Source of the DNA: Peltaster fructicola | Lineage: Eukaryota; Ascomycota; Dothideomycetes | Length of the DNA: 64,000 nucleotides | Direction of reading: 5' to 3' | Assembly (NCBI GenBank): GCA_001592805.2 | Contig: CP051140.1 | Location: 3,659,501-3,723,500 of the forward strand | Part shown: piece after piece, positions 30,120 through 41,518 of the stretch | How the letters are laid out: each line of letters opens with the position of its first letter | Numbering within the stretch: position 1 is the stretch's first letter | Translations under genes and position numbers: made by a program | The notes under the pieces: model-generated | What the model was told of the DNA's origin: nothing | Databases searched by the model: none | The model's input: only the letters and a program-made list of their open reading frames with translations

Positions 30120-33100
30120 ATGGCGACGTCGTTAGCTCGTTGCATTGCCATAGCACTGTCGTGCTTACCAGTCTGGACACATGCTCAGCAGACACAAGAT
30201 GGTATGTGCAAGAAGTGTATGATGGACCGCACTGACACGCGGTTGTCTTAGTACAAACGATCACGATTCTTGCCAACTGCGGCGTACCCTCTTCGACGCT
30301 CTTCCCGCCAATATTCGCCTCTAATGCCACCAATGCTGCTAGCTATTCGAATAACGTAGCGACATCAGGATTGCCAACGAATCTGCAGTCTGGTCAGGCT
30401 TCTCAGACAACTCAGGCCTCACTTACTTCCAGCTCAGCATGCTCGTTGAGTACTCTCAGCTCTTCCGCCCCGACTGCCTCGCAGGCGTTCCAATCTAATG
30501 CTCCCAGCTGCCCGACAGGTGCAGACGACGTTCCGTGTGGCTCAATCGACGGAGTCTTGTGTTCGGACAGCAATGGCGTAACATATCAGCATGCGTGTGG
30601 TCTCGGTCCAGCCTGCGGAGTTGTGTTTCCGGATTCTGGTGTCCTTAAGAAGCGTATCTTCGAGTCGTCCTTCAGTGCCTGCCGTACCGCCTGCGACAAT
30701 ACTCCTGGTTGTACTGCTCTACTTTACGATAGCACGGCCACAGATAACACTGCGTGCAGACTTTATGCAGAGGCGTACAATCTTGTACCGGTAGCGAACG
30801 CTCAATTCGCGTACAGACCACGAGTGACCGCCTCAGCGAGTGCAGGGCTATCTGTTACAGTCAGTGGTTCTGTCGGTATCGCTACGTCTGGTCAGGCTCC
30901 CTCGCTATCAACAAGTTTTGACACCACAGCGACCTCCCCGTTCACCAGCACGTTGCTGACCACTATCAATGGACAGCCCACTTCAATAGTTGTTGTCGGG
31001 GGAAGTCCATCGACCGCCACTGCTTCAGGCAACCCGTCAGGTCCACTGTCCACCATATTTGTAAGTACAGCTACTCCAGGCTTCATCGCCACAGTTGGGA
31101 CTACGATCAATGGCGTTGCCACTTCTGTCGTACTTGCTGGGCCTGTAGGGACGAGCGGCGCTGGTAGCGCCACTCTATCTACAAGCTATGTGAGTGCAAC
31201 AATACCGTTCACATCGACAATCTCGACGAACCTCAACAGTACGCCAACATCGATCGTAGTGGTAGGTGGCTCAAGCCTCTCAACGAGCTACTTAACAGCT
31301 GCAACTCCATTCACTTCGACGATCTCGACTAACATTAACGGCACACCCACAAGTATTGTGGTAGTCGGTGGTTCAAGCCTATCCACGAGCTATCTGACAG
31401 CTTCCACTCCTTTCACCTCAACGGTTCCGACTACCGTCAATGGCACTCCAACATCAATTGTCGTAGTTGGTGGCCCTAGCATGTCTAACCCTTCAGAGGT
31501 ACTGTCCACGAGTTACTTGACAGCTGTCAGTTCCTTTACCTACACAATACCGACTACTATTAATGGCACACCAACCTCTATCGTTGTGGTCGGTGGACCA
31601 AGCATATCAATCCCTGCTGTCTCAACTGGTCTGTCGACAAGCTATTTGACCGCCTCTGCTCCTTTCACAACAACGGTTTCGACCAATATCGGTGGTGTTC
31701 CAACGTCCGTAGTCGTTGTTGGTGGACCTTCGATCCCTATCGGCACTCCTAGCTTGGCCGGTCCCTTGAGCACGATTTTCCTGCCGGCAGCTTCTCAGGG
31801 ATTTACCTCGACAAGCATCACAACAATCAATGGCACTCCAACTTCAATTGTCGTAGTTGCGTCAGAACTCAGGAGCGGGGCCTCGATCACTCCAATTGTC
31901 ACGTTCGTCCCAACGACCATCAGCGGACAGGTCACTTCAGTGCCGGTCACAATCACTCCATATGTGACGCTTGTGCCAACCGTCATCAGCGGTCAGCTCA
32001 CCTCGGTCCAGACCACAATCACTCCAGGCGTACCTACTGCTTCAAATACTGCATTGGTGACAACTCCATATGTTACTTTGGTTCCAACGACTATTAGTGG
32101 CCAGCTCACTTCGGTGGAGACTACAATATACCCAAGCTTGCCTATCACTTCGAATTCTGCGCTGGACACGAACACTTTGGGGAGTCCCCAGCAATCGTAT
32201 GTTCTTACTGTCATTAATGGACAAATCACCTCTGTTCTCATTTCAAACTCAGCAACATCGCCCTCGACCATATTCGACACGGGCGCTACATCTCCGTATA
32301 CATCTACAATACCTACGACTATTGCAGGTCAAGTGACCTCAGTGGTTGTAGTAGGCGATCCGAGTGCTCCGGGAACTTCAGGTGCAGGCTTGTCGACGCT
32401 GTTCGATCCATCTGCTACGCCGTATACATCCACAGTCGCTACAGTTGTCAATGGCGTGTCCACGTCTGTCGTCGAGATCGGTGGCACGAGTGCGCCGACA
32501 GGTACTACAATCTTGTCGACGCTGTTCGATCCATCAGCTACGCCATATACATCCACAATCGCTACAGTCATCAACGGTGTGTCCACGTCTGTCGTTGAGA
32601 TTGGTGGCACGAGCGCGCCGACAGGTACTACAGTCTTGTCGACACTGTTCGATCCGACGGCCACACCATATACATCTACGATTGCCACAGTCATTAATGG
32701 CGTGTCTACTTCAATTGTCGAGATAGGCGGAACGAGCGCTCCTACGACAGCAGCACTGTCGACTCTATACGAGCCATCGGCTGGGCCCTTCACATCCACA
32801 GTTGCCACGACCATCAACGGGGTACTCACTTCAATCGTTGAGATAGGTGGAACAAGTGCTCCTCCCGCTGCAGTACTGTCAACAATCTTCGATTCGGCAG
32901 CTACGAGCCCTTATACCTCCACAATTGCCACGAACATCAACGGCATACCGACTTCGATCGTCGAGGTGGGCGAAACGAGTGCTACAGCAGTACTCTCGAC
33001 GCTGTTTGATACAGCAGCCACCAGTCCCTATACGTCTACGATCGCTACAAATGTGAACGGTGTAACAACTTCGATTGTCGAGGTTGGGAGCGTTGGTCCT

Positions 33101-34879
33101 ATCGCTGGCTCGTCTCTTCCAGAGGTTGTTACGCTGTCAACACTCTACGATACAGCTGCGACATCACCATACACTTCAACTATAGCTACAACGATTGCAG
33201 GCGTGGCGACATCAGTGGTCGAAGTGGGTGCTTCTGGTCTCATACCTGGCTCATCCATACTCGCTGGTGCCGGTGCACTTTCCACATCGTTCGATACAGC
33301 TGCGACCTTGCCATACACATCGACCATACCCACGACGATCGCAGGTCAGACAACATCTATAGTCGTTATAGGTGGCAATCCTATCACCACAACAGGCGGT
33401 GTGGCCACCAACCTACCAGTATCTACAACACTCATCGATACCGCGGCCTCGATTATAACACCGACACTTGCAACAAGTCAGCCTCTCAATAGCTTGGCAT
33501 CAACTCCAGTTCTATCAACTAGCTACATCATCAGCGACATCGCAGCACCAAGCATTGTTGCGATAGTATCAGCTTCAGGGATTGTGTCAGCATATGTCAT
33601 TGTGGCAGCTCCTCTCCAGGACATTCCATTAGCGACCAGCACAATCAAAGCAGCTGTAGCAAGCGTGACCACGATCTTGACCGTCCTACCGACCAACCCG
33701 GCCGATAGTAGTTACTATCTGGTGCAAGTACCTTACGCAGCAACCGACTTTTCGACAAGCTACGTACCCGGTACTGCAACGATAGACGTCACGCTTTCAA
33801 CAGTGTTCCTAACGGCTGTAGGACAAGTACCATACTATATCGTCCAGAATGCTCTTCGGTTTGCGAGTACCAGCCTCGTCCCAGCTGCTGTATCCGCATC
33901 TACGACCGTCTCTACTATACTACCTACAGGCTCTGCAACGGACTTGTTGGTCGTCGTTGAGATTCCTTACGACACTGCTGCATTTGCGACCTCTTACGTT
34001 GCAGGATCAGGCGCAACGTCCACCATATCGACTGTCTATCCCAGTGGAACACTCAGCAACGGCATCTATGTCGTTGCGACGCCTGTTGGGATAGCCGGCT
34101 ATGCGACAGCCTACGTTACAGGGGCTTACAGTGCGCCCATAACGATCTCCGTCATTGAACCACTCAACGGCGCAGCTGGTACATATGTCGTCGGTGTGCC
34201 GTATGTGTACTCCACCAGTACCACCTATGGTCTCATCAGCTCCCCAGTAACTACGACTATTACACCTTCCGGCACAAGTCCAGGCATTGTGATAATCGAG
34301 TCTCCCTACACCCAACCATTCTCTACGACTATTGTGTACGTTTCTGTTTCTATCATCACAACAATCTCGACGATCTTACCAACGGGCACCCTAGCAGGTG
34401 TCTATGTTGTCGCTCAGCCTCTACTAGCCTACCAGACCACCTCGGTCTACATCCCGAATCTCATCGCACCGAACACTATTACAATTCTACCAACCGGTAC
34501 GACAGACGGCACGATCATAATTCAAAATCCTTTGGCTTTAGAGACATCCGTGGCATATGTCAGTGGACTCAGTAGTGCCACTACAACAACCAACATTGCC
34601 CTGGGCGCCTCTGTCGGTATTGTCCAGATCTTGTCTCCATTGGCAGGATATCAAACGATCACTTCTTGGGTCCCGTCTATCACTGCACCAGCAATAGTGG
34701 CTTCAATCGCAGCGTCTGCATCTGTCAGCGGCACAATCTACCTGGAAGTTCCTCTGGCTGGCGATGTCACCATCGTATCGCAGGTAGTTGGTATAACAGT
34801 TCCGACGATTGCTGCATCAATAGCGGCAGTTGGATCTGTATCCGGGACAGTGTACTTGAATATTCCCCCGATAGTATAA
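30120..34879 (+). CDS. Giant secreted Ser/Thr-rich repeat protein, adhesin-like
   Basis: Exons 30120-30201 and 30252-34879 (50-nt GTATGT..TTAG intron) give about 1569 residues. Exon 1 encodes a signal peptide (MATSLARCIAIALSCLPVW). After a Ser/Thr linker comes a Cys-rich PAN/apple-like segment (residues ~114-217: CPTGADDVPCG, SACRTACDNTPGCTALLYD, CRLYAEAYN). Then come about 17 repeats of the type LSTSYLTAxTPFTSTISTTI NGTPTSIVVVGG (residues ~243-1065) and a second repeat family based on TTISTILPTGTxxGxYVV to the end. It resembles fungal cell-wall adhesins and flocculins, presumably heavily O-mannosylated. No GPI signal is visible: it ends SGTVYLNIPPIV, so it may be secreted, wall-trapped, or have a further unseen 3' exon. 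Confidence 0.82.
30903..33400 (+). repeat. Coding repeat array 1 (about 17 units of 34-48 codons)
   Basis: Units begin LSTxF/LSTxY and end SIVVVGG or SVVEIGG, with variable Gly/Ser/Pro linkers. Three adjacent copies starting at 32390, 32513 and 32636 are nearly identical and spaced exactly 123 bp, a recent expansion. Four shorter units of the type TPYVTLVPTTISGQLTSV interrupt the array at about 31880-32240. Confidence 0.85.
33500..34870 (+). repeat. Coding repeat array 2 (about ten diverged ~44-codon units)
   Basis: A second, older-looking family in the same gene: units carry TTISxIxPTGT, a spacer, then YVVxxPL and a TSYVxG edge. Copies are much more diverged than array 1 and not alignable as DNA by eye. 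Confidence 0.65.
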
Positions 34880-35137
34880 GGCTTGCAAACATTTGCAACA
34901 TAGGCAGCGAGCGCGTTGGCAGCCTTTCCGAGCATAGCCAACAAGCTCAACCCTGGATCTCCGCCAGTACAAGGTAGAGCTATGCGACACTTGCTATCAG
35001 GTCGAGGGTCAGACGATGCACATCATGGTCTCTCAACCAGGATGATCGTCTCAAAGGGCATATTGCACATTAGCATAGGTGTCACATAATTTGTTATCAA
35101 CGAAGGAGCTTTTCGATTCGTGTTCTCTACATTGCAA

Positions 35138-36745
35138 TCACTGCCTCAGGTCATCCGCAAGTGAGCTCAAGTAACCACAGCGTGTCTGCTGATCACTTGG
35201 CACAACCTCCATATGCGTGTTGTTCGTCTGGAACATCAGCCGAGCATAAGCATTCTGCTTTGTCCATTTCTCCCACTCTGGGGTGCCGTCCTTGCGATAT
35301 GTGTTTGGATCGTAGCTTCGGATGAAGGATGTCCAGTACCCTTGAACGACGGCGACAATGCCATAGTTGCTGCCGCCTTGCTGGTAGCTTGCAGGAGGAC
35401 CACCAGTAACATACTGAGGACCCCAGATAGCATTGACCTCGACCGTATGCTTGACACCATAGCCAGTTGAATTGTCGGTAGGATCGATGACATTCCAGTG
35501 GTAGTTCCAAGCAGGCAGGCTGTTGTTAGCATAGATGCCATTGAGATATATGCCTGGACAGATATAACGGAGCTCGCCGTAAGCATTGGCACATTGTCGC
35601 CAGTATCGGCCTGAGTTTGGAAAGGTAGGTGTTCCATCAACTGGGAAGAACTTGTCGATGTTGCTCAACTGGTCAGCTGTGAGATTTGCGAATTGATCCT
35701 TCAGGAACCTGTTGCTATCGTCGAGAGTGTTCGTCCCTTTCGGTGCGAATATGGTGCCTTCGTTGGTGTCATCTCCAAAGATAGCTGGCACCTTGATGAA
35801 GTTACCCTTCCTGAATGCAGCATATGTATAGTCTGAGACTATGGTACCGTCTATGACTGGGCCATACATGTATAGAGGTGCATCCTGTGCTCCCGGAGTT
35901 GGCGTATTGATGTTGACCTTCTGCAGGTCGGTCTCAGACAGGGATCGTAGACAAGCAAGAGTGTCAGATGTTCCATTGCAGCTTGCCCGTTGTACCAGAT
36001 TGTCGTACTGATATTGGCTCTCACTGACCGTTCTGATGCTTGCGAATGATTGAGATTCGGCCGCGGTGGCATGAAACAAGTTCTCATTAGGTGCAGTCAA
36101 CTGCAAGGTGACTGACGCAGCTCCTGCACTGTCTCCGCCAAGGACGACATGGCCAGGATCTCCTCCAAAGTTCGTAATGTATTTCTGTACCCATTTCAAT
36201 GCTTTGCGTTGGTCGAGCAGACCATTGTTGATAGCTCCACCGGCTGAGACCTCTTTAGATGCAAGAAAGCCATATGGTCCGACACGATAGTTGAAGTTGA
36301 CCACGACGATATTGTCGCCGCTTGCTTCAATCAAGCCCGTGCCGTTGTAGTTGGCATTGCTGTTTGTGTTGAAGCCACCACCTTGCACGAAGAAGTATAC
36401 TGGCAACTTCGAGGTGTTCGTGGCCGAGGAAGGCGAGTAGACAGATATGAATAGACAGTCCTCATCGTGGGTAGAGTCCACGCCACCTGGAGTCGACAGA
36501 CAGATCTTGCCGTTCTTGGTGGCATCCTGAACATCGGAATGCGTTAGAGGGTCTCGGGGAGCTGCAAAACGAAGGTTGCCGATAGGACGTTGTGCATATC
36601 TCATGCCAAGCCACTGAGTGATGCCATTCCTCAGAGAAACACCTTGGTATGAAGTGTAGTCAAGCTTGACAAGCGAGTTCACAGCAAGTGCGCTCTGTGC
36701 GTAAAGAAGGATTGCCGTCTTCGCGAAGAGGTATGAGGGTCTCAT
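35138..36745 (-). CDS. Secreted type-B carboxylesterase/lipase
   Basis: A single exon of 535 residues with signal peptide MRPSYLFAKTAILLYAQSAL. It has the alpha/beta-hydrolase carboxylesterase plan: EDCLFISVYSP (type-B signature 2), the oxyanion loop FVQGGGFN, and the nucleophile elbow GGDSAGAAS with Ser206. An acidic residue lies in GDDTNEGTIF and the catalytic His in GVKHTVEV. Several N-glycosylation sequons (NTS, NGT, NNS, NNT) agree with secretion. These enzymes cleave carboxylic esters; the substrate cannot be told. It is tail-to-tail with the repeat-protein gene (258 bp between stops). All triad elements are present and length is normal, so it looks functional. Confidence 0.92.
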   Translation of the reverse strand: MRPSYLFAKTAILLYAQSALAVNSLVKLDYTSYQGVSLRNGITQWLGMRYAQRPIGNLRFAAPRDPLTHSDVQDATKNGKICLSTPGGVDSTHDEDCLFISVYSPSSATNTSKLPVYFFVQGGGFNTNSNANYNGTGLIEASGDNIVVVNFNYRVGPYGFLASKEVSAGGAINNGLLDQRKALKWVQKYITNFGGDPGHVVLGGDSAGAASVTLQLTAPNENLFHATAAESQSFASIRTVSESQYQYDNLVQRASCNGTSDTLACLRSLSETDLQKVNINTPTPGAQDAPLYMYGPVIDGTIVSDYTYAAFRKGNFIKVPAIFGDDTNEGTIFAPKGTNTLDDSNRFLKDQFANLTADQLSNIDKFFPVDGTPTFPNSGRYWRQCANAYGELRYICPGIYLNGIYANNSLPAWNYHWNVIDPTDNSTGYGVKHTVEVNAIWGPQYVTGGPPASYQQGGSNYGIVAVVQGYWTSFIRSYDPNTYRKDGTPEWEKWTKQNAYARLMFQTNNTHMEVVPSDQQTRCGYLSSLADDLRQ

Positions 36746-38349
36746 GATGGAGCTTAGGAGGGTGTTGATGTGCTTACCGTGGATAGCTCGCCCTTATACC
36801 TCTGTGCGGTGCAGGGCATAAGCCCGCGCGTAAGGATGCGCAAGGCTAGGAGCAGGAGTAACCTTGCTATTATAGCTAACCGGGCGGCTATGGCCAGACC
36901 GTTGATCCATCGGTGCTACGGTCAACCTGTGATGCACATAGGTAAGTTTCAAGCAGGAAGGATGCAGGTAGGCAGTCAGCAATACGATGAGCTTTGGCCT
37001 ACCGCAAGGTGAGACGCCAGGAGAAGCTTTCTGCGTCTATTCTTGGCATCTGATCTCACCTTTGTCCATCCTCAAACTCTGAGATGCTGATTTCTCACTG
37101 TGGCTGCTCCTCAACTCCCAGACAGGTGACCTCACATGAATTAGGAAGGTCTTTGTGATTGGTAACACAATTGCTGATCTTTAGATTGACTATGTAATAC
37201 AATATCGGCTCGGTCGGCAGTTGATGAGGGTTCAGCTTATGCTAGCATCTTCGATGCGAAGCCATGGGACAAACAAGCAGAGACTGACTGTCATGCTTGA
37301 TCATTTAGCTCACGCTCCTTCGACTGCATGTAGTCAAAGCTGCGGGACATCAGTCAACCTTTCATAGAGTGGCGTGCCGGCTGTATACCGACAGCGTTGC
37401 GCTATACATCGCAAGGACCTCCTAAGTGTCGCAGTATAGTGTGCACGACAGTGTCCAGGATTGAGAAATATTCAATAGCCAGGCTCATGTGTTTGTAGCA
37501 GCTAGGCAGCGGGGCAGCATCGAGCATATCTGCCCAGCATTTGTAGACGTTGGCTATATATGTATATCACATGTCGTACTATAACAAAGTGCTTGATTAG
37601 TACTGTGGTAGGAGCATAGTCTGTCATTCGACACTGGATCATCTCTACTTCATCTCAGTATGAGACACCACTCGTAGCAGGGACTTGCGCCGCGATATGC
37701 TCAACTTGATGTACGTCGTTGATCTCAAGCCCAACCCTGTCCGTATGATGAGCCAAGTACACATGGATGTAGTCAAGCTCATGTCTTGTGATACCGTCGG
37801 TCACACCTCCGATGCAATGTGCTGCGGGTCAAGAATGTAGCGGTAGTACCATGTGCAGCTGATTCTCAGTCGAGCTTGTCAAGATTACATGTAAAACAAG
37901 AAGAGAAGATCGTAGGTCTTAGTCCTGGTAATGGTGGTGCGCTGCGATGATCCCGCTCGTCTCATTAGGAACGTGCGTAGGTTAGCACAGCTAATCGTAT
38001 GCTGGTAGGTGAAGCATCTTTCCCAGCATCTGCAGCAATTGGTCAACCAGGACTCAATCTCGGCGCACTGAAGACGGTGCATCGTGTGACTACCGCTCGT
38101 CGATACAGGGACACGCATAATTTCGGATTCATCGACAACGGATTGTCGGTTGGTCGTGGAGACTGAGGTAAACTGCTGGCTGTTGCTAGTCTGGAGACCC
38201 TCAAGATGTCAGTACACTTGACATGCAGTGCTGTCAAACGCATCACGCAGCTGCGAGAGGAGGAGGAGGAGAGGTGCAAATCAAAGCGTTCATTCCTGTC
38301 TGCTCTGTCTGCTTACAAGCTATTTATACACAATAGGAATTGTATACAT
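36746..38349. other. 1.6-kb region without a supported gene
   Basis: Only short random frames occur on either strand. There is an AT-rich patch with CTATATATGTATATC near 37555, and a GAGGAGGAGGAGAGG tract near 38260. No tRNA-like A/B boxes, repeat or mobile-element ends were recognised. It serves as promoter of the carboxylesterase and 3' flank of the SCP2 gene. Confidence 0.4.
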
Positions 38350-39030
38350 CTAAAGCTTGGCCTGCTTCTGCTGTGCCTTCTTGAGGACCTATACCAGTGT
38401 CAGTGGTAGCTCTAAGACATACTGTTCGACTTACGGTCTCCATCTTGGTGGCCTTCATGACATCGCCCTTAACCTTGAGTTTGCCGCCCATGAAGAGCTT
38501 CTGGGCATTGGCCTTGCCGGAAACAAGACCTGCAAAATCCTGATCGCTCAGGCTAAGCGTGACGTTTGCCTTCTCGCCGGCTGGTGCAGCTCCAACGCCG
38601 ACCTCACCTGTGTTAGGAGAGTCAGTAAGGAGTCCATGGGAGGGCTCAGACACCTTCCAGGTCGAGCAATGTCCACTCACCCTTCTTCTTCAGGTCTAGG
38701 TACCATGACTTCTCTTCGCCAGCACCGTTCTTGAGGGTGAAAGCAAAGATGGCCTTGCCTGGAGGATGTATCAGCCAAAATCTCTTGCAGTCTGTGGTGG
38801 CCCGATCTCGTGCGTCAAGTTGCCTATACAACATACGCCGCTACAGCACACGATGGTCCACCAATGCGACTCTTACCCTGCTTGATGGCATCCTTCTTGT
38901 CAGCCTCGTTCTTAAGGCCGTCGGCGATGAGGTCGAAAGCCTCAGAGGAAGGGAACTTTGCTATTCATGCGTCAGCGGCGCGGTTGACACTTTCCACGAG
39001 TGTGCATGGCTTACGGTCTGCGAGAGGCAT
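38350..39030 (-). CDS. SCP2-domain sterol/lipid carrier with C-terminal AKL
   Basis: Five exons (39030-39015, 38960-38877, 38758-38681, 38607-38435, 38388-38350), all with GT..AG introns of 46-118 nt, give 129 residues. The protein is one SCP2 fold: [79 protein letters not shown]. The last exon adds [14 protein letters not shown] is an accepted PTS1-like tripeptide, so peroxisomal import is expected. SCP2 proteins carry sterols, acyl-CoA or other lipids. Exon phases all agree and no piece is missing. It is divergent from the SWC4 gene. Confidence 0.93.
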
Positions 39031-39541
39031 GGTGAAGAATGTGTTTTATGAGTGATATGATGAGTTGAAGTTGAGTGATGGTTGAAGAGAAGCAAGTAGC
39101 AAATGACGATAATCAAATATGGACAGGAGCAACGACCGGACAGAGAGCTACCGCGGTTGATGAGCCGAGGCGAGTGAGCGAATCTGGGGATGATTGGCTC
39201 TGTTGATTGGCCAGATCATGTGAAAGGCTGTCTCTGAGGATCGCTGCTCGATTGTTCGATTGACCTCGGGACATCGTTGTGACGCAAACAGTTCCGATCT
39301 CAAGCCTGCTCACGTCTGGTCTCGAGATCACTTACGCTTATAGTCCTGACGGATCTCATGCTAACTCCAGGCTCATTCGTGGGTGTTCTACGGGCGTATG
39401 CGTGGCCGAGCACTGCTGAGGTCTGTTCTTCATGTGATATCACGTGTCTTTCACGACTTTAGTCTTGCTCGTGCCACGACTTTTGCAGACCAATAGACGT
39501 GTTCATGAAACATCATCACTTCATCGTAGACACGCGCAAAT
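39031..39541. promoter_or_regulatory. Divergent SCP2/SWC4 promoter with a CACGTG box
   Basis: A perfect CACGTG palindrome lies at 39441-39446, within GATATCACGTGTC, 96 bp before the SWC4 ATG. A second half-site-like CATGTGA is adjacent at 39431. Such boxes bind bHLH factors (Cbf1, Tye7 types) in fungi. No TATA box seen. Confidence 0.35.
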
Positions 39542-40684
39542 ATGGCAGATATAGCGCTCGATCGGCGGCCATCGGCGCCTGCACGACCTTTCAAACGAGC
39601 GCGCATCACACGTCCTACTGCTCACTGGGAACGTGTGGAGAATGGAGCCCGTAAAGACATCAAACTCACGCACTGGCAAAAACCATCAGAGCAGCCCAGG
39701 TCGTTCGACAAGTTCAATACGGAGGTCAGCGTACCACAGTACGATGACGAGACATACGAGAAATACCTCCAGGATGAGAAATGGACCCGCGAGGAGACAG
39801 ACTATCTTGTCGACATCTACCGAGAATGCGCTGGAAAATGGCCGGTCATCGTTGATCGATACGACCGACCTGAGCGCACTATGGAGGAGCTCAAGGCAAG
39901 ATTCTATCAAATCACTGCAGCCATGATGCAGGTGGCGACTCCTATTCAATCGATGAACAAATCGGATTATGACCTTTATGAAATGCTACTCAAGTTCAAC
40001 CCTTCACAAGAAGCTTCGCGGAAACGCCTTGCCGAAGGACATCTGCAACGACGACAGAATGAGGTCGATGAGGAGGCTGTACTTCTTGCTGAGCTACAGC
40101 GTATTATGGCGAACCAAACCTGGCTCGACTCAGCGAGAGAAGAATTGCGAGAACGTCTGGACTATCCTCATGCCAACTCAAACAGCTACCAATACACAAC
40201 TTCACAAGCTCTGACCACGTTATGGCAACAGCTCATCGCGGCAGACAGACTTCGCAAAGGGGGACGAGTACGACCCATCGGACCGCAGTCTGCGCTTGAT
40301 ACTGCGCCGGCTTCAGCATCCAGACAGAGGGAATCGAACGCCGGTATGGCAGAGTCGACACGTCTCTCCGAGAAGGACATGGCACGCTATGGTGTCGTGC
40401 ACGCCGCGGCTGGCGAGAAGCTCTCAGGCGGAATCGTCTTCGCCTCAGACAAGCTCTCCAAACCAAGAATCGCCAAGTCACAACTCCAGACAGAGAAAAT
40501 CGCCACGATATTAACCTCGATAGGCGTACCCGATCTGATACCTCTACCCACACCACCAGTTGTGGAAGCATTCGACAACATCATGGCGAAACTTCACACA
40601 TTGCTGGATATGAGGAAGCTGGCGGAGAAGGAGGAGCAAGAAGTGAAGGTTCGTGAGGCAGAAGCCACGAAAATGGAGTTGTAA
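39542..40684 (+). CDS. swc4: SWR1/NuA4 complex subunit Swc4 (DMAP1/Eaf2)
   Basis: A single exon of 380 residues. The DMAP1-type SANT domain lies at about residues 50-135: FNTEVSVPQYDDETYEKYLQ, WTREETDYLVDIYRECAGKW, PVIVDRYDRPERTMEELKAR, FYQITAAMMQ. It continues with KFNPSQEASRKRLAEGHLQR and a C-terminal helical domain (KIATILTSIGVPDLIPLPTP). Swc4 is shared by the SWR1 complex, which deposits H2A.Z, and the NuA4 acetyltransferase; it is nuclear. Length is at the short end for ascomycetes. The basic N-terminus (RRPSAPARPFKRARI) is a possible nuclear signal. Confidence 0.93.
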   Translation: MADIALDRRPSAPARPFKRARITRPTAHWERVENGARKDIKLTHWQKPSEQPRSFDKFNTEVSVPQYDDETYEKYLQDEKWTREETDYLVDIYRECAGKWPVIVDRYDRPERTMEELKARFYQITAAMMQVATPIQSMNKSDYDLYEMLLKFNPSQEASRKRLAEGHLQRRQNEVDEEAVLLAELQRIMANQTWLDSAREELRERLDYPHANSNSYQYTTSQALTTLWQQLIAADRLRKGGRVRPIGPQSALDTAPASASRQRESNAGMAESTRLSEKDMARYGVVHAAAGEKLSGGIVFASDKLSKPRIAKSQLQTEKIATILTSIGVPDLIPLPTPPVVEAFDNIMAKLHTLLDMRKLAEKEEQEVKVREAEATKMEL

Positions 40685-40694
40685 TATTAGGGTA

Positions 40695-41518
40695 TCATGG
40701 ATGTATAGCAGCGCCTCCGAGGGCATCTTGACCCGCATTGCTACCGGGTAGACTCTCAAGCATTTCCGACGCATCAGCTTCCACATTGTCTGATCCACCA
40801 TCTTCCAGCTCAGCGCCTGTGTATGCCGATGCGGACTGTTGCTTGGCTTGTGCGACTTCCTTTGCTGCCCACGCCCGCCAGTTCTCGTATGCTTTGTCCT
40901 CAAGTTGCATGCCAACGTCAATAGCGCTCATGCCGTGGATGCCACCGTAGAATGTAGCTCTCTTTCTCTTGCCACTCGTAGCTCAATCTCTTGCGCGTGT
41001 CGTGCCGAATAGAGCTCCTTTCGTGCTTTGTCATATGCTGCTGGTTGTGACATGCCAGTGTTCTGCATCAACCATTGCTGTCTCTGTATGACCGACTCGC
41101 CATTGAGCGGTCGACTCGCCTGTGTGGCTTGTTTTGCTTCCCATGCCAATGACTCTTGCTGTTGCTGAGGGTCTCGTGTGTATCGTGGGCGACATAGCGG
41201 ATGACTCCAGTCCCATTTCTCATGATCTCTACCGTCGTTTTCGAGCACAACGCGAGGTCTTGCAAGCTCCCATGGGTGGTCATTGAAGAACTCCCATCTT
41301 AAGTTGTCCTCCTTGTGTTGAAGTTGTAGTGGCTTGAATGTCTTCGATGCTCTTCGCGATCTTCCGCTCTTCTGCATAGGCTGGCGTGTAAGGACTTCCG
41401 AGGATGGTATATTGCCGACGACGTTGAACCATGCTGGCGCAGCATTCAGTCGATTCCGTTGTAATAATTGTGTGGCATGTGCATGCACTTTCTGTGCTGA
41501 TAAGTTGTAGCGGCCCAT
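40695..41518 (-). CDS. rsm25: Mitochondrial small-subunit protein Rsm25 (mS23), with a frame break
   Basis: The start MGRYNLSAQKVHAHATQLLQ is the usual N-terminus; an upstream in-frame non-ATG extension is ignored. Conserved blocks follow: PAWFNVVGNIPSSEVLTR, LRWEFFNDHPWELARPRVVL, GESVIQRQQWLMQNTGMSQP, AYDKARKELYSARHAQEIE. After RVAREREL (near 40955-40970) the expected sequence moves one frame: ATFYGGIHGMSAIDVGMQLE, DKAYENWRAWAAKEVAQAKQ, ASAYTG, then an acidic tail to the stop at 40695. No intron can account for it. The local bases are a purine run (AGAGAAAGAGAG). The encoded protein would be about 274 residues, normal for this mitoribosome subunit. The break is probably a sequence error because the gene is normally essential for respiration. 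Confidence 0.82.

Noticed and set aside
32329-32829. A 166-codon minus-strand frame with regular repeats
   Set aside because: It is the mirror of the repeat array in the adhesin-like gene; the regularity comes from the sense-strand repeats.
36746-38349. The long gap was searched for a tRNA, an element end or a small gene
   Set aside because: No A/B-box pair, inverted termini, target duplications or coherent reading frame could be made out by eye.
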